A stretch of DNA of 64,000 bases, taken from an uncultured Eubacteriales bacterium (GTDB lineage: Bacteria; Bacillota; Clostridia; Oscillospirales; Acutalibacteraceae). The stretch spans positions 10,467 to 74,466 of the forward strand of contig CAKSJY010000005.1 of NCBI GenBank assembly GCA_934464585.1, in the 5' to 3' direction. Both the position numbers and the translations under genes were made by a program. Each line of letters opens with the position of its first letter. Position 1 is the first letter of the stretch. Below are positions 52,287-62,268 of this stretch, piece by piece. The notes below the pieces were generated by a model. The model worked only from the letters and a program-made list of their open reading frames with translations, searched no databases and was not told the DNA's origin.

Positions 52287-53459
52287 TTAAATACTTTGTG
52301 TTCCTGTTAAAAACATTGATCCTGAACCATCAGGTCCTGAGTCATTATCAAGCACAATATTTTCACTCTTAGCTGCGTAGGTGTTAATACCTAAATAACA
52401 ATGATGATCCAAATAAATTTCGTTATTCAATATAACCAGATTGCATATCGAATCTATCGGTTTCATCATATTGATAATTCTTAAAAGTTCAATATATGTT
52501 TCAGGTGAGATAGTTTCTTTAGAAGAAATTATAACTGTAAAAGTATACCTATCTGAACCATATAGATTTTCAATATGACTTTTCGATTCATTATAATAGT
52601 CATTATCAGTAACGCTGAATTGTTCAACTATTATCGGAGTTACACCAATATACGTTTCTATAATTTCCTGTAATGCCTTCTTGGTACCCTTTTTCTTATA
52701 TATTTCTACAGATTTTTTTAACAAATCTCTTAGTCTTTCTTCTCCCCAAACATAGGTATTCTCTATAGAAAACCACTCTGTTAACCAATCTAAAAACTCA
52801 AGGCTAACACTTTTAGGATCTAATATTTCAGAAGTTGAATCTATTTTATCTCCAAAATCCACATATATTGATTGAAATACTGACAAAAATCTCGATAAAA
52901 ATGTATTTTTGTCAACTCCACCTCTATACATTTGAGGAAGGTAATCAACAAAAGAGAGTCTAGGATATTCAATTTTAAGTTTCTTTATCTCTACCGGCTC
53001 ACTGCTATAATTAATAACTTCAAGAGCTATACAAAGATATCTTCCCTTAAACTCATACAAAACAACATCTTCAATATTGTTAAAAACTTTTGCTCCCAAT
53101 TCATCTAAAACATTTAGTTTCATTCCTGAATCTATATCTTTTGACAACATATACTCATCTAGTAACATATGCTTACTATTACCATAGTCTATATCATCAG
53201 ATATATTTATTTTCAAATCATCACTGGGATAAATTCTAACGCGCATTTGGGCATTTTGTGGCATTTGAGAATCCATTCTCAATCTATGCCATACTGTTTC
53301 AGGCTCCATGCTATCAAAAAAGGAAATGTATACACTGTTGGCAGCATTATCTATATTTGATCTTATCACATCATCCTGAAAACTAAAATTTTCTATAAAG
53401 CTTCTTTCTTGCCAGTCACTCTCTCTATTTAGAATAAAATATTTAGTTCCTAAAGCCAT
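52287..53459 (-). CDS. tail protein I-like baseplate protein
   Basis: The start was set at ATG 53459 behind AGGAGG (a GTG at 53465 is too close to it). The C-terminal half matches the phage P2 gpI-type tail protein: FVDYLPQMYRGGVDKNTFLSRFLSVF, then FLDWLTEWFSIENTYVWGEERLRDLLKKSVEIYKKKGTKKAL when read in short pieces. The N-terminal 165 residues are beta-rich. The protein joins the wedge to the fibre region in phages. It is located directly after the two baseplate-J genes. Confidence 0.82.
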   Translation of the reverse strand: MALGTKYFILNRESDWQERSFIENFSFQDDVIRSNIDNAANSVYISFFDSMEPETVWHRLRMDSQMPQNAQMRVRIYPSDDLKINISDDIDYGNSKHMLLDEYMLSKDIDSGMKLNVLDELGAKVFNNIEDVVLYEFKGRYLCIALEVINYSSEPVEIKKLKIEYPRLSFVDYLPQMYRGGVDKNTFLSRFLSVFQSIYVDFGDKIDSTSEILDPKSVSLEFLDWLTEWFSIENTYVWGEERLRDLLKKSVEIYKKKGTKKALQEIIETYIGVTPIIVEQFSVTDNDYYNESKSHIENLYGSDRYTFTVIISSKETISPETYIELLRIINMMKPIDSICNLVILNNEIYLDHHCYLGINTYAAKSENIVLDNDSGPDGSGSMFLTGTQSI

Positions 53460-53482
53460 AACCACACCTCCTAACTAAAATA

Positions 53483-55624
53483 TTAAATATTTGCACTTTT
53501 AACATAATTTAAATCTAAATCTTTAATATAATAAACTGCATTTGCCTGAACTATTATATCATCCGTCATATTTCTACTTACATTTTCACTATCCGACTGT
53601 ATTCGCAAATTATCGACATAAGATACACATGGAAGTCTATCAATAGTACCAAACAAATCACCATAACATAGGGTTTGTCCACAAGTTTTATTTAAATTTC
53701 CAACAAACTCTCTTATCTTGTCTGTTACTTCATCAGCACTTTGCTTATAATAAGAGTTCACAATAATCTGTCCACTTATTTTTAAGCCTATATATATAGG
53801 TCCGCTTACCTTTATTCTTGTATTTATAAGCCTATAATCATCCAGATATCTTTTTATATTATCCTGATAATTTTTAATATTTTCTAATGAATCTTTAGAA
53901 AAGTTGCCGTTTCTAACAATAATATTAATATCACTATCGTCATCATCAGATGGCAATACCTTTATATCTTCAATTATAAGTCCCGGAGTTTTTCTTACAA
54001 TACGTTCATAATCCTCTGTCGTAACAGCTTTCTGATTATCCCCAAGTATGTTAGATGCTTTATTTTTAATATCTTCAAGATCATCTGAATTACAACCATT
54101 TTTAGCAGGTGTAAGCTGTTGTATATGCATTTGATTTATTATAGGGTTCTCAGATTTTACAGATTTTATCATTTCTGCCCTAATATTTGAGTCTTTCCCT
54201 TTTGTATATGCCAAAGAAGAAAGGATAATATTTTTTACTCCCCTCCTTGGAGCTTGACCTCTTTCATGATCACCAAATATTATATTATTTTTTTCTATGT
54301 CCAAAATATAATGTTTATCGTATTTATTAGATGAGTAAAAATCTTCTACCTTTTCCCATTGATTAAAAACAGTGCTTTCTTCCTTGTTATACCCTACCAT
54401 AATATCAAAATAATCGTAATATACATCTTGTAGATCAGTTTCAATCACTTGTTTTGATGAACCGGTTCCACTACCCAAGACAATTTTTGATTTTATACTC
54501 TTATCGTAAGATATCAGCATAACTGCATCATCTTCAGAATTCAATGTGTTTATAAGTTTTTCTAATGCCTCGATATAAAACTCAACCGTACCTTTTTCAA
54601 TACTTTGTTTTACTTCAAAATTAGATACTCGTTTCCAACCACCATCATTATTAATAAATACAATATGCTCTCCATAAAGTGCTAGGTTTGAAGCAACTGA
54701 AAATCTGCCATCTTTCGAAATCATTTTCTTTTTTACTAACATATTTTCGCATAAAGTTGATTTCTGTCTAACTTCAAAAGTATTTAACTTTATTTCAGAT
54801 ACTCTAGGCGGGAAATCATAGTTTTGATCAATGAGACTTATTCTTATAGAATAACCTCCATCAATCGGAAGCATATCACCCTCAATCTCAAACTTGACAA
54901 TACCAGACAATAAAAATTTGTATGTATTGTCAGCTACAATTCTTACTCTATGCCAACCTGTGACTCCATTTTTTATACCATAGAATTCCCAAGATAATTT
55001 TGCCATATCAATAAAATTATCAGATGGTTTAATTGGATTTCGAGTATATTGCTCTTCAAGAAATGTCTTAAAGTACATACTAAATATTTTATTTTTTGCA
55101 ATAGGCTTATCAAAAACAATTTCAAAATTTGGCCTTTCATGAATTTTTTCATCTTTATCCTTAAGATCACCAAAAATGTAAAAAATCCTGTCTCCATCAA
55201 ATTGTCTATACTCTGTTTGAGTTGTTTTTTTATAATTCTTAAACTTTACATATTTAATACTTGCAGATGTTATTTGTTCTATCTGCTCATTTTCAAAATC
55301 CATATCCCCAACATACCATTTTGTTCCTATAGGTATCATTTGATCTTCAGAGATATTAGATACATTTAAAATCGTTTGCGAACCACAATTATATTTTCTT
55401 TTTATACTTAAAAGTTCAAAAAGCTTATTCTGACTTTCATCTACTATATTATTTATATAATTGTGTTGTACAACCTTAAGCCATGCAAACAATTCCACTA
55501 AGGTTATTCCCGGATCTGCTTCCTGTGTATCAGTCCATTCATCGCTCATTTGTGAAATTTGTTTTTTTGCTGACTCAACAATTTCATCAAAACTTTGATC
55601 ATTTAAATTTTCAAGCTCAATCAT
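53483..55624 (-). CDS. baseplate J-like protein (second, Pvc12/Afp12-like)
   Basis: 713 residues. The C-terminal half carries the baseplate-J pattern: NIILSSLAYTKGKDSNIRAE, ASNILGDNQKAVTTEDYERI and RKTPGLIIEDIKVLPSDDD. The N-terminus has EWTDTQEADPGITLVELFAWL, a wedge motif common to the Pvc11/12 pair. Together with the larger upstream J-like protein it would form the baseplate wedge. It starts 19 bp after the upstream stop. Confidence 0.85.
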   Translation of the reverse strand: MIELENLNDQSFDEIVESAKKQISQMSDEWTDTQEADPGITLVELFAWLKVVQHNYINNIVDESQNKLFELLSIKRKYNCGSQTILNVSNISEDQMIPIGTKWYVGDMDFENEQIEQITSASIKYVKFKNYKKTTQTEYRQFDGDRIFYIFGDLKDKDEKIHERPNFEIVFDKPIAKNKIFSMYFKTFLEEQYTRNPIKPSDNFIDMAKLSWEFYGIKNGVTGWHRVRIVADNTYKFLLSGIVKFEIEGDMLPIDGGYSIRISLIDQNYDFPPRVSEIKLNTFEVRQKSTLCENMLVKKKMISKDGRFSVASNLALYGEHIVFINNDGGWKRVSNFEVKQSIEKGTVEFYIEALEKLINTLNSEDDAVMLISYDKSIKSKIVLGSGTGSSKQVIETDLQDVYYDYFDIMVGYNKEESTVFNQWEKVEDFYSSNKYDKHYILDIEKNNIIFGDHERGQAPRRGVKNIILSSLAYTKGKDSNIRAEMIKSVKSENPIINQMHIQQLTPAKNGCNSDDLEDIKNKASNILGDNQKAVTTEDYERIVRKTPGLIIEDIKVLPSDDDDSDINIIVRNGNFSKDSLENIKNYQDNIKRYLDDYRLINTRIKVSGPIYIGLKISGQIIVNSYYKQSADEVTDKIREFVGNLNKTCGQTLCYGDLFGTIDRLPCVSYVDNLRIQSDSENVSRNMTDDIIVQANAVYYIKDLDLNYVKSANI

Positions 55625-55643
55625 ATTATAACCTCCTCTCTAA

Positions 55644-58600
55644 TTATTCAACGGAAATATTTATTTCAGGTTCACCGAAAACAGGAACAGCAAACTTTTG
55701 ATTTTTAACTTCATCAAAATCCACTTCTCTTTTTCCATTTTTCGTAATAATTTTTGTGAATAGATTTATATTTTTAATCCACTTAACATTTGGCGTCATT
55801 TTAATATAGTTATATATAAGCTCTTTTCTAGGTAATTTTCCTATCTGCCAACCCTTAGAATCAAAATTACCCGATATAGGATCTAAAAATTGCTTTAATC
55901 TACTATATACTTCCTGATATGTCTTTTGGTAGTTATTATAATCACTTGCAACGACATCAACACTTACGGATATTTCTGCATACATCGTTTCAAATATTTT
56001 TATTTTATTATTATTTACCAAAGAAAGCGGAGCCTTTTTATCGATATATTCTTGAACTCTTTGTTTCAAAGCTAAGAATTTTTCATAACCTTGCATATAA
56101 TCGTTTGGCAAAATAGCGATTGATATTGTGCCTTTCTCTTCTTCACTTAACTCATTTATATGTGGAATGCACTTTACTTTATTAATATTTCTGTCATTAT
56201 AAGCAATACAGTTTTCAAAATCACTCAAGGTAACAATCCTATCCATACCACTAATAGTTCCCGACATTCTTTTTGCTGCAAAGTCAATTGTTTCCATATT
56301 GATTCCACCAACCATCGGTTTAAGGTTTGTAACATTACTAATAGAAGAAATAGAATCTGCAAATCCTAATATTTTATTTTCTTCAATATTTCCGGTTTTT
56401 CCCTCAGAAATACTATATTCTACTCTTATACTGTCTCTATCCTGATGAGTAGGTATTCTTCCATATCTACCATCACCAAATATTACTTCACCTTTGTTGT
56501 AATCAATTTCAAAAACACGATCATTTGCACCGGCCGCTGATATATTGTTTATAGATTTCCACTCAACCCAAATCTCTTTTACACGACCTTCTTCATCATA
56601 AACTTTTCTACATTTTTCACCTTTGTCTTCAACAAAATCTGCTTCTTCTAAAACTGATAAGTTTCCAATTTCATTAACCCATACTCTAACGTTAGAAATA
56701 CTCTTACTTGATAAGTTGCAAATTTTATTCTTCTCACCCAATTCAATATAGAAATATTCCGGGTTACGATCTTTAATTTGTACTACATCTACCGTATTAA
56801 AGTGTATTCCATTTATCATAGGATGAGATTCTACATCTTCTGTTGTAGAGTATTTTTCATCATGATTCACGATTCTTATGAAGTAACCTGTTTTTCCAAA
56901 AATCGTTGTTTGAGCAAAATTGTTTTTTCCTATAATTGTAGATACAGCACTATGAGAAAAGTTGTCAGTCAGATCCATTATCTCTATATTTTTCCACACA
57001 TATTTTCCATTTTTATCTTTTGCATAATATTCCCATAGAAGTGACGGATTATCCTTTGTAACCCTTTTTTCTACATCAATAAATAGCTTTACGGGAGCTT
57101 TATCTATTGGCCTATCTAAGCACCAATACATAACAGGCTTATCTAACAAATCATTTTTCAAAATGATTTCTCTTGATTTCCCTGAAAGATCTATAAGACT
57201 ATCTTTTAGATTTGATTTAACAAGTATTCTATCACAACTACATCCATCATTTAAATAATTATAATCTATCGAAATATTACTTATATATGGTGTTATATAG
57301 TTCGCAAATACATTAAATTCATTTTTAATTTTTACAATTCTTGCCCTTATAAATACTTTTTCTGCAGGTCCTATAGTCAAAGATTGCATATCATCTGGAC
57401 ACATAAAAGTAATTTCTTTCACATGAAAATCACCTTCTTCTGCAAGGAAGAAACTTTCATTAGTATCATCCTGATACAATTTTGCCCAGCCAAAACCATT
57501 CCAATATTCCCAAATTACTTTTTCAATTTGTACGCTTTCCTCAGAATTTGGATCTTGGAAGTCTAATTCTGTCATCACATAACGATATCTTGTATTGTCT
57601 GGTATCTGATCTGTATTTATCTTTGCCTTTAGAAACTTCATATCAAATTTTATATTTATCTTAGCTCCCTTTTTCGAAAAGGCTTCATCTGATGCAATAT
57701 AAAAATCCGTATATACACTATATTGTTCACCAAATGGGAAGAAATTTATTTTAGAAAGTTCTGAAGTACTCGACAAAACTGTATCAGGTGATAAATCTTT
57801 TGCTCTAGATTCATATGAAGCATTTGTCATATACAAATCATTTTCAGGTATCCTTTTAAACAAGCATCTTATAAAATATGTTGATTCACCATTCATCTCA
57901 TATTTATCACTTGAATCCTCAAACTTTAGTCTTACCCCATTATTATCTTTGGAAACATTCTGTATACCTTTCCATTTATTATTTTTAAAATACTGCCAAG
58001 TAACATTTTCACTATCAGTAAATATACTAGCTAAACTGTCATTATTGATTTTAGATTGATTATCATAAAATTTTATAATTATATCAGAAGAATCCTTGGT
58101 TTTAAATATATAATCAGATTTAAAATATATTGTATGTTCTTGTAAATCATCATACATAGTACTATCAAATATTCTAAATTTAGGCACTTCATTGTTTGAG
58201 TTACCTTGAGATACACTATATATCTCATTTATAGTCCCTGTTTTTCCATCTGCCATATATATACTATTTATTCTATTATCTATAGCATACATAGTATCCT
58301 TAGTTTGATAAAATACTCTGCCTTCAGGATTATCTGCTGCTGCATAAACCGAAGTCCCCTTTTCTATGTATGATCCATCAGATCCGGGTGTTACATTTAC
58401 AGTAATCATACCTGTAGAAGATATTGATGGGAACAACTTTACTCCTAATAAATTTAAAAATGTTAAATAATAGTTATATAATGATCTATTGTATCTCGTT
58501 ATAGATGTTTCCATCATGTTAGCGAAAATCTTAGAAAATACAACCCCAAAATCAGGATCTTTTTCATCGAAATTCCATTCAGGAACATATTGGTTTGCGA

Positions 58601-58661
58601 GATTTTTTATCTCTTTTAAGATATCATTAGAATCCCTTTTATCAATCTTCGGAATATTCAA
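55644..58661 (-). CDS. large baseplate J-like protein (Pvc11/Afp11-like)
   Basis: 1005 residues. The start PKIDKRDSNDILKEIKNLANQY, then EWNFDEKDPDFGVVFSKIFANM, and the C-terminal segments VEYSISEGKTGNIEENKI, GGINMETIDFAAKRMSGTIS and RIVTLSDFENCIAYNDRNI are typical of gp6/gpJ wedge proteins. The middle has beta domains probably inserted for the CIS type. It follows the gp25-like gene by 12 bp, as in phage and Afp order. Confidence 0.87.
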   Translation of the reverse strand: MNIPKIDKRDSNDILKEIKNLANQYVPEWNFDEKDPDFGVVFSKIFANMMETSITRYNRSLYNYYLTFLNLLGVKLFPSISSTGMITVNVTPGSDGSYIEKGTSVYAAADNPEGRVFYQTKDTMYAIDNRINSIYMADGKTGTINEIYSVSQGNSNNEVPKFRIFDSTMYDDLQEHTIYFKSDYIFKTKDSSDIIIKFYDNQSKINNDSLASIFTDSENVTWQYFKNNKWKGIQNVSKDNNGVRLKFEDSSDKYEMNGESTYFIRCLFKRIPENDLYMTNASYESRAKDLSPDTVLSSTSELSKINFFPFGEQYSVYTDFYIASDEAFSKKGAKINIKFDMKFLKAKINTDQIPDNTRYRYVMTELDFQDPNSEESVQIEKVIWEYWNGFGWAKLYQDDTNESFFLAEEGDFHVKEITFMCPDDMQSLTIGPAEKVFIRARIVKIKNEFNVFANYITPYISNISIDYNYLNDGCSCDRILVKSNLKDSLIDLSGKSREIILKNDLLDKPVMYWCLDRPIDKAPVKLFIDVEKRVTKDNPSLLWEYYAKDKNGKYVWKNIEIMDLTDNFSHSAVSTIIGKNNFAQTTIFGKTGYFIRIVNHDEKYSTTEDVESHPMINGIHFNTVDVVQIKDRNPEYFYIELGEKNKICNLSSKSISNVRVWVNEIGNLSVLEEADFVEDKGEKCRKVYDEEGRVKEIWVEWKSINNISAAGANDRVFEIDYNKGEVIFGDGRYGRIPTHQDRDSIRVEYSISEGKTGNIEENKILGFADSISSISNVTNLKPMVGGINMETIDFAAKRMSGTISGMDRIVTLSDFENCIAYNDRNINKVKCIPHINELSEEEKGTISIAILPNDYMQGYEKFLALKQRVQEYIDKKAPLSLVNNNKIKIFETMYAEISVSVDVVASDYNNYQKTYQEVYSRLKQFLDPISGNFDSKGWQIGKLPRKELIYNYIKMTPNVKWIKNINLFTKIITKNGKREVDFDEVKNQKFAVPVFGEPEINISVE

Positions 58662-58673
58662 TTCTTCTCCCCC

Positions 58674-59078
58674 TTAAAGTTCTATTTTCTGACCTTCTAC
58701 AAGATTTGCTTCCTTGATAACTTGCTCTACTCTGCCAGTAACAGGTGAAACATAACTAATTTCGGCTAATACAGAAGAGTTATCTCCATCATCCAAACGT
58801 CTTATATCAACATCCAAGTCATCTAAGTTTTTCTCCCAACGCCTTATGGAATCATTAATTTCAGATCTCATATCCGTCATCAATATCGGTGTTACTGATT
58901 GAAAGACATACTGATCTAAGCTAGTCCCAAAGTAAGGCAGCTTTATACGTTCATACTTTTCTGTTTGCAAAATAATTTTTATAGACTGCTTGATATTTTC
59001 ATCGTCTTCAACAGTCATAATTTTTCCTGTAGTTTCATTCACTTCAATTGGAAATTTCCAACCTCTAATCTTTGCCAT
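58674..59078 (-). CDS. gp25-like baseplate protein (Pvc9/Afp9-like)
   Basis: The protein from ATG 59078 has 134 residues (the frame opens at 59099). It contains GWKFPIEVNETTGKIMTVED, the IKQSIKIILQTEKYERIKLP segment and YFGTSLDQYVFQSV, which correspond to the gp25/lysozyme-like core of baseplate wedges where the sheath polymerisation begins. It lies between the spike gene and the first J-like gene. Confidence 0.9.
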   Translation of the reverse strand: MAKIRGWKFPIEVNETTGKIMTVEDDENIKQSIKIILQTEKYERIKLPYFGTSLDQYVFQSVTPILMTDMRSEINDSIRRWEKNLDDLDVDIRRLDDGDNSSVLAEISYVSPVTGRVEQVIKEANLVEGQKIEL

Positions 59079-59148
59079 ATCAAACCGCCATTTCTTCATA
59101 CATAAATTTTTTATATCTTAATGCTCTGCATGATAAGCATTAAAATGC

Positions 59149-60003
59149 TTAATTAATGTTTACTTTATTACCTTTTATAAATGTGTTGATACCCTTTAAC
59201 TGTGTTGATCCTTTAGATTCTAACTCCAAGCTCGTATTGCTATCCACCTTTAATGTATTGCTCTTTGTGGATATTGCACCTGTGCCCTTTAAGTTAACAT
59301 TACTCTGTGCTTTAATGTTTATAGAAGATTTCTGATTCGTAGCATTGTCAATCGCACTGACGATATCACCTATTTCAATCTTCGATTCACCTACGCAAAG
59401 TTCTATTTTTTTACTTGCATTTATAGATATTGTGCCATCATTGGCACTAATAATCACTTCATTGTATTTACCATTACCAGATTCAGCACTTAACAAAATC
59501 TTATTTTCTGCATCATCTAAACTTACCATAAGTCCGCCTGCTGAAGTAATGTCTACATATCCATTACTTTTGTCTTTTCCTGCCTTATCTTTTGCTTCAT
59601 AATCAACAAACGTAATCTCATGACCGGAACGGGTTTTGATTGTTTTTATATGATTTCCAGGATCTGCAACTGTTCCCAATGAATCATTCGTTTGGGGTTG
59701 CTGTACATTCGCCTTATGCAAACAGCCTAAAACATAGGGTTGAGACATGTCACCCTCACAAAATGCAACTAATACTTCGTCTCCTACCTCCGGTATAAAT
59801 CTCATGCTAGAAGTTAGAGGCGTCATAACCCTAATATAATCTGTTTTATAATTTGAATTTTCCATGTTTAAAAGTCTTACTCTTACCTTACCCAAATTAC
59901 CATCACTTTCAGTCCCTATATCTGACACAACGCCTACAGTAATGCCCGGTAATTTAGGTGTTTCAAATCTTTTTTCATTTTCTATGTTAAAAAAACTACT
60001 CAT
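59149..60003 (-). CDS. gp5/VgrG-type spike protein (OB fold and beta-helix)
   Basis: 284 residues. The N-terminal OB fold reads GITVGVVSDIGTESDGNLGK, VRVRLLN and FIPEVGDEVLVAFCEGDMSQ, then YVLGCLHK, the standard gp5 pattern. The C-terminal half is a repetitive beta-helix (INIKAQSNVNLKGTGAIS). It lacks the gp27-like part, which is on the preceding gene, and it has no lysozyme insert. The start overlaps the upstream stop by 4 bp (ATGA), so the two halves of the spike are probably made in a fixed ratio. Confidence 0.9.
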   Translation of the reverse strand: MSSFFNIENEKRFETPKLPGITVGVVSDIGTESDGNLGKVRVRLLNMENSNYKTDYIRVMTPLTSSMRFIPEVGDEVLVAFCEGDMSQPYVLGCLHKANVQQPQTNDSLGTVADPGNHIKTIKTRSGHEITFVDYEAKDKAGKDKSNGYVDITSAGGLMVSLDDAENKILLSAESGNGKYNEVIISANDGTISINASKKIELCVGESKIEIGDIVSAIDNATNQKSSINIKAQSNVNLKGTGAISTKSNTLKVDSNTSLELESKGSTQLKGINTFIKGNKVNIN

Positions 60004-61937
60004 TTTTCACTTGCTCCAAACTTACAGTATGTGAAGTATTCCTTTTCCCTAAATTCATGTCTTACTTCCGTAATAAGGTAACTTTTGTTTACATCCAAAG
60101 TTATATCATTTATTTCTACATATTTGCCCGGTTCAATGTCCGGAAAACCCATTATTTTAAATTTACCCTTTGCAAAATTGAAGGCCATACTTTCATTCTC
60201 TGCTCGTGCTCTAATACCAGCTTCGTCAGTATTCTTAACAGATGGATCTATAATTAGTTTTTCATTCACTCCATTATCCTTCTTGACAACACTATTGCTA
60301 GGTGCTTGGGTACTAGAAGGAAGCTTCTCGGAATTACTTGCAGTACTTTCAATTGGCTTGTCTGGATCTGCTTCATTATTAGCTCTTACCCTTACTGTAT
60401 CTACCTGATTAGCAAGAGTAATCTCTCTACTAAAGTCAATCAAGTACTTACATGGAGTTATTACTACTGTATCTAATGATTGACTATTAGGCTTTGGATA
60501 TGCTCCAAAATATACTACTCCGTTTACCACATAAAATAAATAATGTAAATTTTTTGCCAAACTTACTATAAAATCGTAATCACTCTGTTCTCTTTGCCAA
60601 ATAGGTTTTCCAAGTAAAGGCATTGGGGAAATAGTGACTTTTGAAGCTTCATACTCACAATATTGACTATACTCCTCTACAATTCTTAATACTAATTGAC
60701 CATATGTAGTAGTAGCAGCATCCGGTGAATGTACCAAACTGCGTTGATTATTCATCATAAATGCCTTAACATCCATAGCCTCTACTTCTAATCTAAAATT
60801 CTTTATGCTTCCCGTATCACAATTGAAATCCACAGTATATATATTCCCTTTGAATACAGTTCTGCATGTTTTTTCATCACCATATCCCATACAAACTTCT
60901 ATTTTTGAACCAAGCTCTGTAAATTTCTTTATTTTTTCATCAAATTCTATTCCACTAAGCTTCTTATCATATCTAGATGTTCGTTTCGATACAGTAAACG
61001 TACATATACTCGATTCGAATCCACTTGACAAAGTAACAGACATATTGTCTATCATAATATCAGAATCTGAATCAACCCGTATTCCGTTCAATTTAACTAT
61101 GAAACATGGATCCTTCGTTGCATATCCATTTTGTATAAATATATCAGATAGATTTCTTTTTAATCCTTTAGAGGTACCAGACTTTGGATCAACTACATCT
61201 TTAGTATCCAGTAAACCTGGGTCTGTTATACCATCTCCATTACCAGATTTTTCTTTTTCTATCTTTACCTGACTTTCAGGCTTTCTATAGATAGTTAAAT
61301 CTACATAAGCTCTTAGTGGATATCCTTTTTGAGAAAAATAGGTATAGTCAATTGACAAGTCTGTGATATACCCGGTTATCATTAATCCACCCCAAGCAAA
61401 TGAAACATACCTGTAAGACTTATCATCCTTTCCCAATGAACCAGCTGCCTGTATTAGATACGGTAAGCAGCAAATATTAGGGTTTTCAAGCGTTATATCA
61501 TCTTCCGTTATTTTGGATCTTGAGGGTCTAAAATTACTAGGGTATTTATGTGTCGTAATAGTAGAATTATCCTGCCCATCCTTAACGCCACCTGCAACCG
61601 CCATATTTATCAGAGTTCTACTATCATTCCATCTGCCATTTATATACGCATCATATGCATCAACAAGATCAAAGACCAATTGCATACTTAAATGCTCATC
61701 TCTAAAGATAGGTTTTATGTTTCCATCACCATCTTTATTGGCATCCTTCTCTATTCTTGTTTGCTTACCAACCCTTCTCCTTATTGAATTCGGGTTCAAC
61801 ATTACATCCCATTGTTGACTTTTTTTATTATTATCCTTACTGTGAAATGTTAATTGTGCTTTCTGTACATCTCTGTCAGGTTTACCACTAAAAAACCAAT
61901 TAAATCCACTCTTAATTCCATTCTCAAATCCACTCAT
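60000..61937 (-). CDS. fusion of CIS tube/adaptor domain with gpD/gp27-like spike base
   Basis: 645 residues. Residues 1-235 form a tube/adaptor domain (QWDVMLNPNSIRRRVGKQ, FRDEHLSMQLVFDLVDAYDA, WGGLMITGYITDLSIDYTYF, KGYPLRAYVDLTIYRKP), as in Pvc7/Afp7-type proteins. From about 270 it continues into a phage late-control gpD/gp27-like domain (CFIVKLNGIRVDSDSDIMID, FTVSKRTSRYDKKLSGIEFD, PIWQREQSDYDFIVSLAKNL). In most systems these are separate proteins and gpD is fused to gp5. The gene is preceded by a leader hairpin shared with the paralogue upstream. Confidence 0.85.
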   Translation of the reverse strand: MSGFENGIKSGFNWFFSGKPDRDVQKAQLTFHSKDNNKKSQQWDVMLNPNSIRRRVGKQTRIEKDANKDGDGNIKPIFRDEHLSMQLVFDLVDAYDAYINGRWNDSRTLINMAVAGGVKDGQDNSTITTHKYPSNFRPSRSKITEDDITLENPNICCLPYLIQAAGSLGKDDKSYRYVSFAWGGLMITGYITDLSIDYTYFSQKGYPLRAYVDLTIYRKPESQVKIEKEKSGNGDGITDPGLLDTKDVVDPKSGTSKGLKRNLSDIFIQNGYATKDPCFIVKLNGIRVDSDSDIMIDNMSVTLSSGFESSICTFTVSKRTSRYDKKLSGIEFDEKIKKFTELGSKIEVCMGYGDEKTCRTVFKGNIYTVDFNCDTGSIKNFRLEVEAMDVKAFMMNNQRSLVHSPDAATTTYGQLVLRIVEEYSQYCEYEASKVTISPMPLLGKPIWQREQSDYDFIVSLAKNLHYLFYVVNGVVYFGAYPKPNSQSLDTVVITPCKYLIDFSREITLANQVDTVRVRANNEADPDKPIESTASNSEKLPSSTQAPSNSVVKKDNGVNEKLIIDPSVKNTDEAGIRARAENESMAFNFAKGKFKIMGFPDIEPGKYVEINDITLDVNKSYLITEVRHEFREKEYFTYCKFGASEK

Positions 61938-62268
61938 AATTTCCTTTTAGGGAATCCCCTTTTATTAAAGACTCCCATTCCCCCCTTTCTGCCTATTTTC
62001 AAGTGAATAATATGCACGAATAAAATGCAGATTTATGTAATTACATTTAACAAATTCTAATTATCTCACTTAATATCTTGTCTAATTTAACAATCAGATT
62101 TACTATTTAATTTTACTACATTTAGTTATCATATTCAATGCCGTGTATTTGAATATAGCACACTATACTATATTTATCAAATACTTATATCCTAAAAATT
62201 GAGTCAATCTTAATTAAAATTTAGGTTCACCGCTCCATATTCCTAAACTCAATATTATTCTTTTTAGC
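61938..62268. other. 331-bp non-coding gap between the two adaptor paralogues
   Basis: The left 40 bp are the leader with a hairpin (61950-61976) for the fusion gene. The rest is AT-rich, with no coding frame, no remnant of a third copy and no strong terminator. It may contain a promoter for the baseplate genes. Confidence 0.5.
61950..61976 (-). promoter_or_regulatory. leader hairpin, copy 2
   Basis: On the minus strand GGGAGTC pairs with GATTCCC (one G-U pair) around a 13-base loop; the ribosome-binding site AAAGGAAATT and the ATG at 61937 follow at once. The same arrangement precedes the paralogue at 63066. Confidence 0.55.

Noticed and set aside
59135..59150. Palindrome AAGCATTAAAATGCTT as a terminator between spike and gp25 genes
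   Set aside because: It is short, lacks a T run and overlaps the end of the spike gene; too weak to support.
60805..61272. Plus-strand 155-codon frame opposite the adaptor-spike fusion gene
   Set aside because: It is a shadow frame: the minus strand has clear gpD-like coding content, and this frame has no start context.
61938..62268. Remnant of a third adaptor copy in the gap
   Set aside because: Beyond the shared leader no stretch resembled the adaptor coding sequence in any frame.
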